From Streptomyces sp. HmicA12 (GTDB taxonomy: Bacteria; Actinomycetota; Actinomycetes; Streptomycetales; Streptomycetaceae), in the NCBI RefSeq assembly GCF_000373565.1, contig NZ_KB891797.1, forward strand, positions 468,487-532,486: a DNA stretch of 64,000 nucleotides, in the 5' to 3' direction. Positions 61,934-64,000 of the stretch are shown in pieces. Position 1 is the stretch's first letter; every line of letters begins with the position of its first letter. A model generated the notes under the pieces. The model ran no database searches. It had not been told where the DNA came from and saw only the letters and a program-made list of their open reading frames with translations. Made by a program: the position numbers and the translations under genes.

Positions 61934-62967
61934 TGGTGGCCCGGCGTATCCACAAGGCCCTGCGCGGCACGGTGCTCGTCCTCGCCGCCGTGCTCGCCCT
62001 CGGCGGCTGCTCGTCGGCCGACCACGACGCGGGCACGGGAGGCGGGGGGCCGGGCGGCGCGGGTCAGGGCGGCGCCGGCGAGGGCGCGCCGAGCGCGTCG
62101 GCGCAGGCCCCGTACGACGTGTCCCCGCTGCTGAAGCCCGCCAAGAAGTACTTCGGCGCGGCCGTCGACGGCGCCCCGATCTCGATGAAGCCCGTCGACG
62201 CGTACACGAGGACGACGGGCAAGCGGCCCAACCTGATCGAGTACTACGCGGCCTGGGGCGACGGCTTCGACGCCACCGGGGTGCGCAACGCCTGGGCATC
62301 GGGCGCGCTGACGCTGATGTCCTGGGAGCCGTTCGACGCGACCCTCGCCGACATCGCGGCCGGCAAGCAGGACACGTATCTGAAGGAGTACGCGGCCGCG
62401 GTCAGGAAACTGAACCTGCCCGTCGTCATCGACTTCGCCGACGAGATGAACGGCACCTGGGAGAAGTGGGGCACCGAGCACGCGACGCCGAAGCAGTACG
62501 TCGCCGCCTGGCGCCACCTGCACGACACGTTCGCCGAGGTCGGCGCCTCGAACGTGATCTGGGCCTGGTCGCCGAACGTCGTCAACCCGATGCCCGACGT
62601 GCGGCTCGCGCCGTACTACCCGGGTGACGAGTACGTCGACTGGGTCGGTCTGGTCGGCTACTTCGCGGGGCCCGATGCCACCTCGTTCGACGCCGTCTTC
62701 GGCCGGACGATCAAGGAGATCAGGGCCTTCACCGAGAAGCCGATGCTGCTGGTGGAGACGGCCGCGGAGCCCGGACAGCGGCGCGGCGCCGACGTGCACC
62801 ACCTCTTCGCCGGCGTCGAGGGCGACGACAGTCTCATCGGGTTCATCTGGTTCAACTACGACAAGCGTGCCGACTGGCGTCTGGAGGCGAATCCGTCGGC
62901 GCTGGATCAGTTCAGGAAGCTCGCCGCCGACGACCGGTTCGGCTTCGACGTACGGAAACCGCGATGA
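61933..62967 (+). CDS. GH26-like secreted lipoprotein
   Basis: A 344-residue lipoprotein; lipobox LGGC at Cys26, then a Gly/Ala linker to about residue 58. The hydrolase domain has Glu171 in DFADEMNGTW as general acid and Glu275 in LLVETAAE as nucleophile, as in GH26 mannanase/lichenase. The usual His before the acid Glu is Asp here (ADEMN), which may shift activity. Coupled by TGATG to the upstream synthase and by ATGA to the next gene, it probably trims or releases the polysaccharide outside the membrane. Confidence 0.86.
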   Translation: MVARRIHKALRGTVLVLAAVLALGGCSSADHDAGTGGGGPGGAGQGGAGEGAPSASAQAPYDVSPLLKPAKKYFGAAVDGAPISMKPVDAYTRTTGKRPNLIEYYAAWGDGFDATGVRNAWASGALTLMSWEPFDATLADIAAGKQDTYLKEYAAAVRKLNLPVVIDFADEMNGTWEKWGTEHATPKQYVAAWRHLHDTFAEVGASNVIWAWSPNVVNPMPDVRLAPYYPGDEYVDWVGLVGYFAGPDATSFDAVFGRTIKEIRAFTEKPMLLVETAAEPGQRRGADVHHLFAGVEGDDSLIGFIWFNYDKRADWRLEANPSALDQFRKLAADDRFGFDVRKPR

Positions 62968-64000
62968 CCCCGGGCGGCGACGACCCGACGTTCGCGCTGC
63001 GCACCGTGACGCCCCCCGTCCCTGCCGAGCCCGGTTACGAGATACCCGAGACGCCCGAGGCCGGCTGGGACATGGCGGCCAGCGGTCGCCGCGCCTGGGT
63101 CGGCCGGGGCGTGCTGTTCGTCATCATGGCGATCCAGGCCGTTCTGTCCCTGCGACTGTCCAACACGGCGTTCCAGGACGAGGCGCTGTATCTGGCCGCC
63201 GGGCACTCCGAGCTCGCCCACCTGCTCCACGGGACGCCGCTGCCGAAGGACTACGCGGCCTACTTCTCGGGTTCGCCGCAGCTGTACCCGGTGCTCGCGG
63301 CCGTGGTGGACGGGAAGGCCGGGCTGGCCGGCGCCCGCGCGCTGAGCCTCGCCCTCATGCTGGGCACCACCGGCCTGCTCTACGCGATCACGCGCCGGCT
63401 CTTCAACGAGCGGACGGCGCTCGCCGCGGCCGGGCTGTTCGCCGTCGTGCAGTCGACGATCGTCATGGGGCACTACGCGACGTACGACGCGATGGCGCTG
63501 TTCCTGCTGGCGCTGGCCACCTGGATCGTGGTGCGCACCGACCGGCTGCCGGCCGTCGCGGCGCTGCTCGCCACCCCTGTCGCCGTGCTCGCCGTCGGCG
63601 TGAAGTACGCGTCCGCCCTGTACCTGCCGACGATCGTGGTGCTCGCGCTGCTCACGGCGTGGCCGAAGCGCGGCGCCGGATCCGCGATCCTGCGCGCCGT
63701 GCTGCTCGCGCTCGGCATCGGCGCACTGCTCGCGGCCGGCGCGTACTCCACCGATCTGCTCGCCGGTGTCCGGCAGACCACCACCGACCGTGCGCACGGC
63801 ACCGACAGCGCGCGCCGGCTGCTGGAACAGTCGGCCGAGTGGGGCGGCCTGATGTTCCTCACGGCGGTCGGCGGCGCGGTCTCGTACGTGCGGCGCGGCC
63901 GGATGAACGAGTCGCCGCTCGCCCGCAGGCTGGGCAATCCGGGCCGGTGCTGGCGGCTGCTGCTCGGGCTGCTGCTGTGCGGCACCGCGCTGCTGGCGCC
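62964..64000 (+). CDS. GT-C family membrane glycosyltransferase (ArnT/PMT-like), truncated by window end
   Basis: An open frame of at least 345 residues from the ATG at 62964, running off the window. The first part (MTPGGDDPTFALRTVTPPVP) is cytosolic. Helix one is followed by NTAFQDEALYLAAGHS, where Asp-Glu matches the catalytic motif of GT-C enzymes using lipid-linked sugars; further helices follow (LLYAITRRLFNERTALAAAG; LLATPVAVLAVGVKYASALY). It overlaps the lipoprotein stop by four bases. It probably adds a sugar from polyprenyl phosphate to the polymer or to proteins. Confidence 0.85.
   Translation, partial: MTPGGDDPTFALRTVTPPVPAEPGYEIPETPEAGWDMAASGRRAWVGRGVLFVIMAIQAVLSLRLSNTAFQDEALYLAAGHSELAHLLHGTPLPKDYAAYFSGSPQLYPVLAAVVDGKAGLAGARALSLALMLGTTGLLYAITRRLFNERTALAAAGLFAVVQSTIVMGHYATYDAMALFLLALATWIVVRTDRLPAVAALLATPVAVLAVGVKYASALYLPTIVVLALLTAWPKRGAGSAILRAVLLALGIGALLAAGAYSTDLLAGVRQTTTDRAHGTDSARRLLEQSAEWGGLMFLTAVGGAVSYVRRGRMNESPLARRLGNPGRCWRLLLGLLLCGTALLA

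Overview
The window is chromosomal DNA of a high-GC actinomycete, almost certainly a Streptomyces. The GC bias is very strong. The ribosomal and RNA polymerase proteins match my memory of Streptomyces in length and start codon: RpoB has 1161 residues from a TTG start and SecY has 437 from GTG. Zinc-type L33, S14 and L36, many GTG starts, Gly/Ala-rich lipoproteins and overlapping stop/start codons fit the same lineage. No prophage, insertion sequence, integrase or CRISPR array was seen.

Layout. (a) 1-5370: the 5' part of yajQ, tRNA-Tyr, a nucleotidyltransferase, a small zinc-ribbon-like protein, an NAD(P)-binding reductase, a lipoprotein and a cytosine-deaminase-like protein that has lost key residues. 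(b) 5570-7146: tRNA-Thr, tRNA-Met, rpmG and a HadA/HadB-type dehydratase pair, the order known upstream of secE-nusG in mycobacteria. (c) 7160-16082: an accessory insertion with a TetR/MFS module that has matching operators at both promoters, murB, a TPR membrane protein, a second TetR facing a reductase across mirror-image operators, an adenosine-deaminase-like enzyme and an aspartate-type aminotransferase. (d) 16285-35695: tRNA-Trp, secE-nusG, rplK-rplA, two lipoproteins, an L10 leader with rplJ-rplL, rpoB-rpoC, a DUF1707 protein, then rpsL-rpsG-fusA-tuf. (e) 35802-42505: a second accessory block, mostly on the minus strand, holding a small membrane protein, a Tat-exported PIG-L deacetylase fused to a propeller-like domain, a caspase-like membrane protein paired with a small Pepco-like protein, and a divergent MFS/MarR module. 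(f) 42539-59270: the S10-spc-alpha ribosomal superoperon from rpsJ to rplQ, including secY, adk, map, infA and rpoA. (g) 59298-64000: truA, then a tightly overlapped set of a cellulose-synthase-like glycosyltransferase, a GH26-like lipoprotein and a GT-C mannosyltransferase-like protein cut by the window end.

The core genes build the translation and transcription machinery, with export (secE, secY), nucleotide balance (adk) and N-terminal methionine removal (map) embedded in it. Many ribosomal genes overlap by one to four bases, suggesting translational coupling, and strong hairpins divide the operons. The str and S10 operons share a 26-bp leader element (25/26 identical) that no gene explains.

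The most interesting accessory candidates are the caspase/Pepco-like pair (possible conflict or regulated-death module), the terminal polysaccharide operon, the apparently inactive cytosine-deaminase homologue, and the clear operator architectures of three drug-efflux or stress modules.
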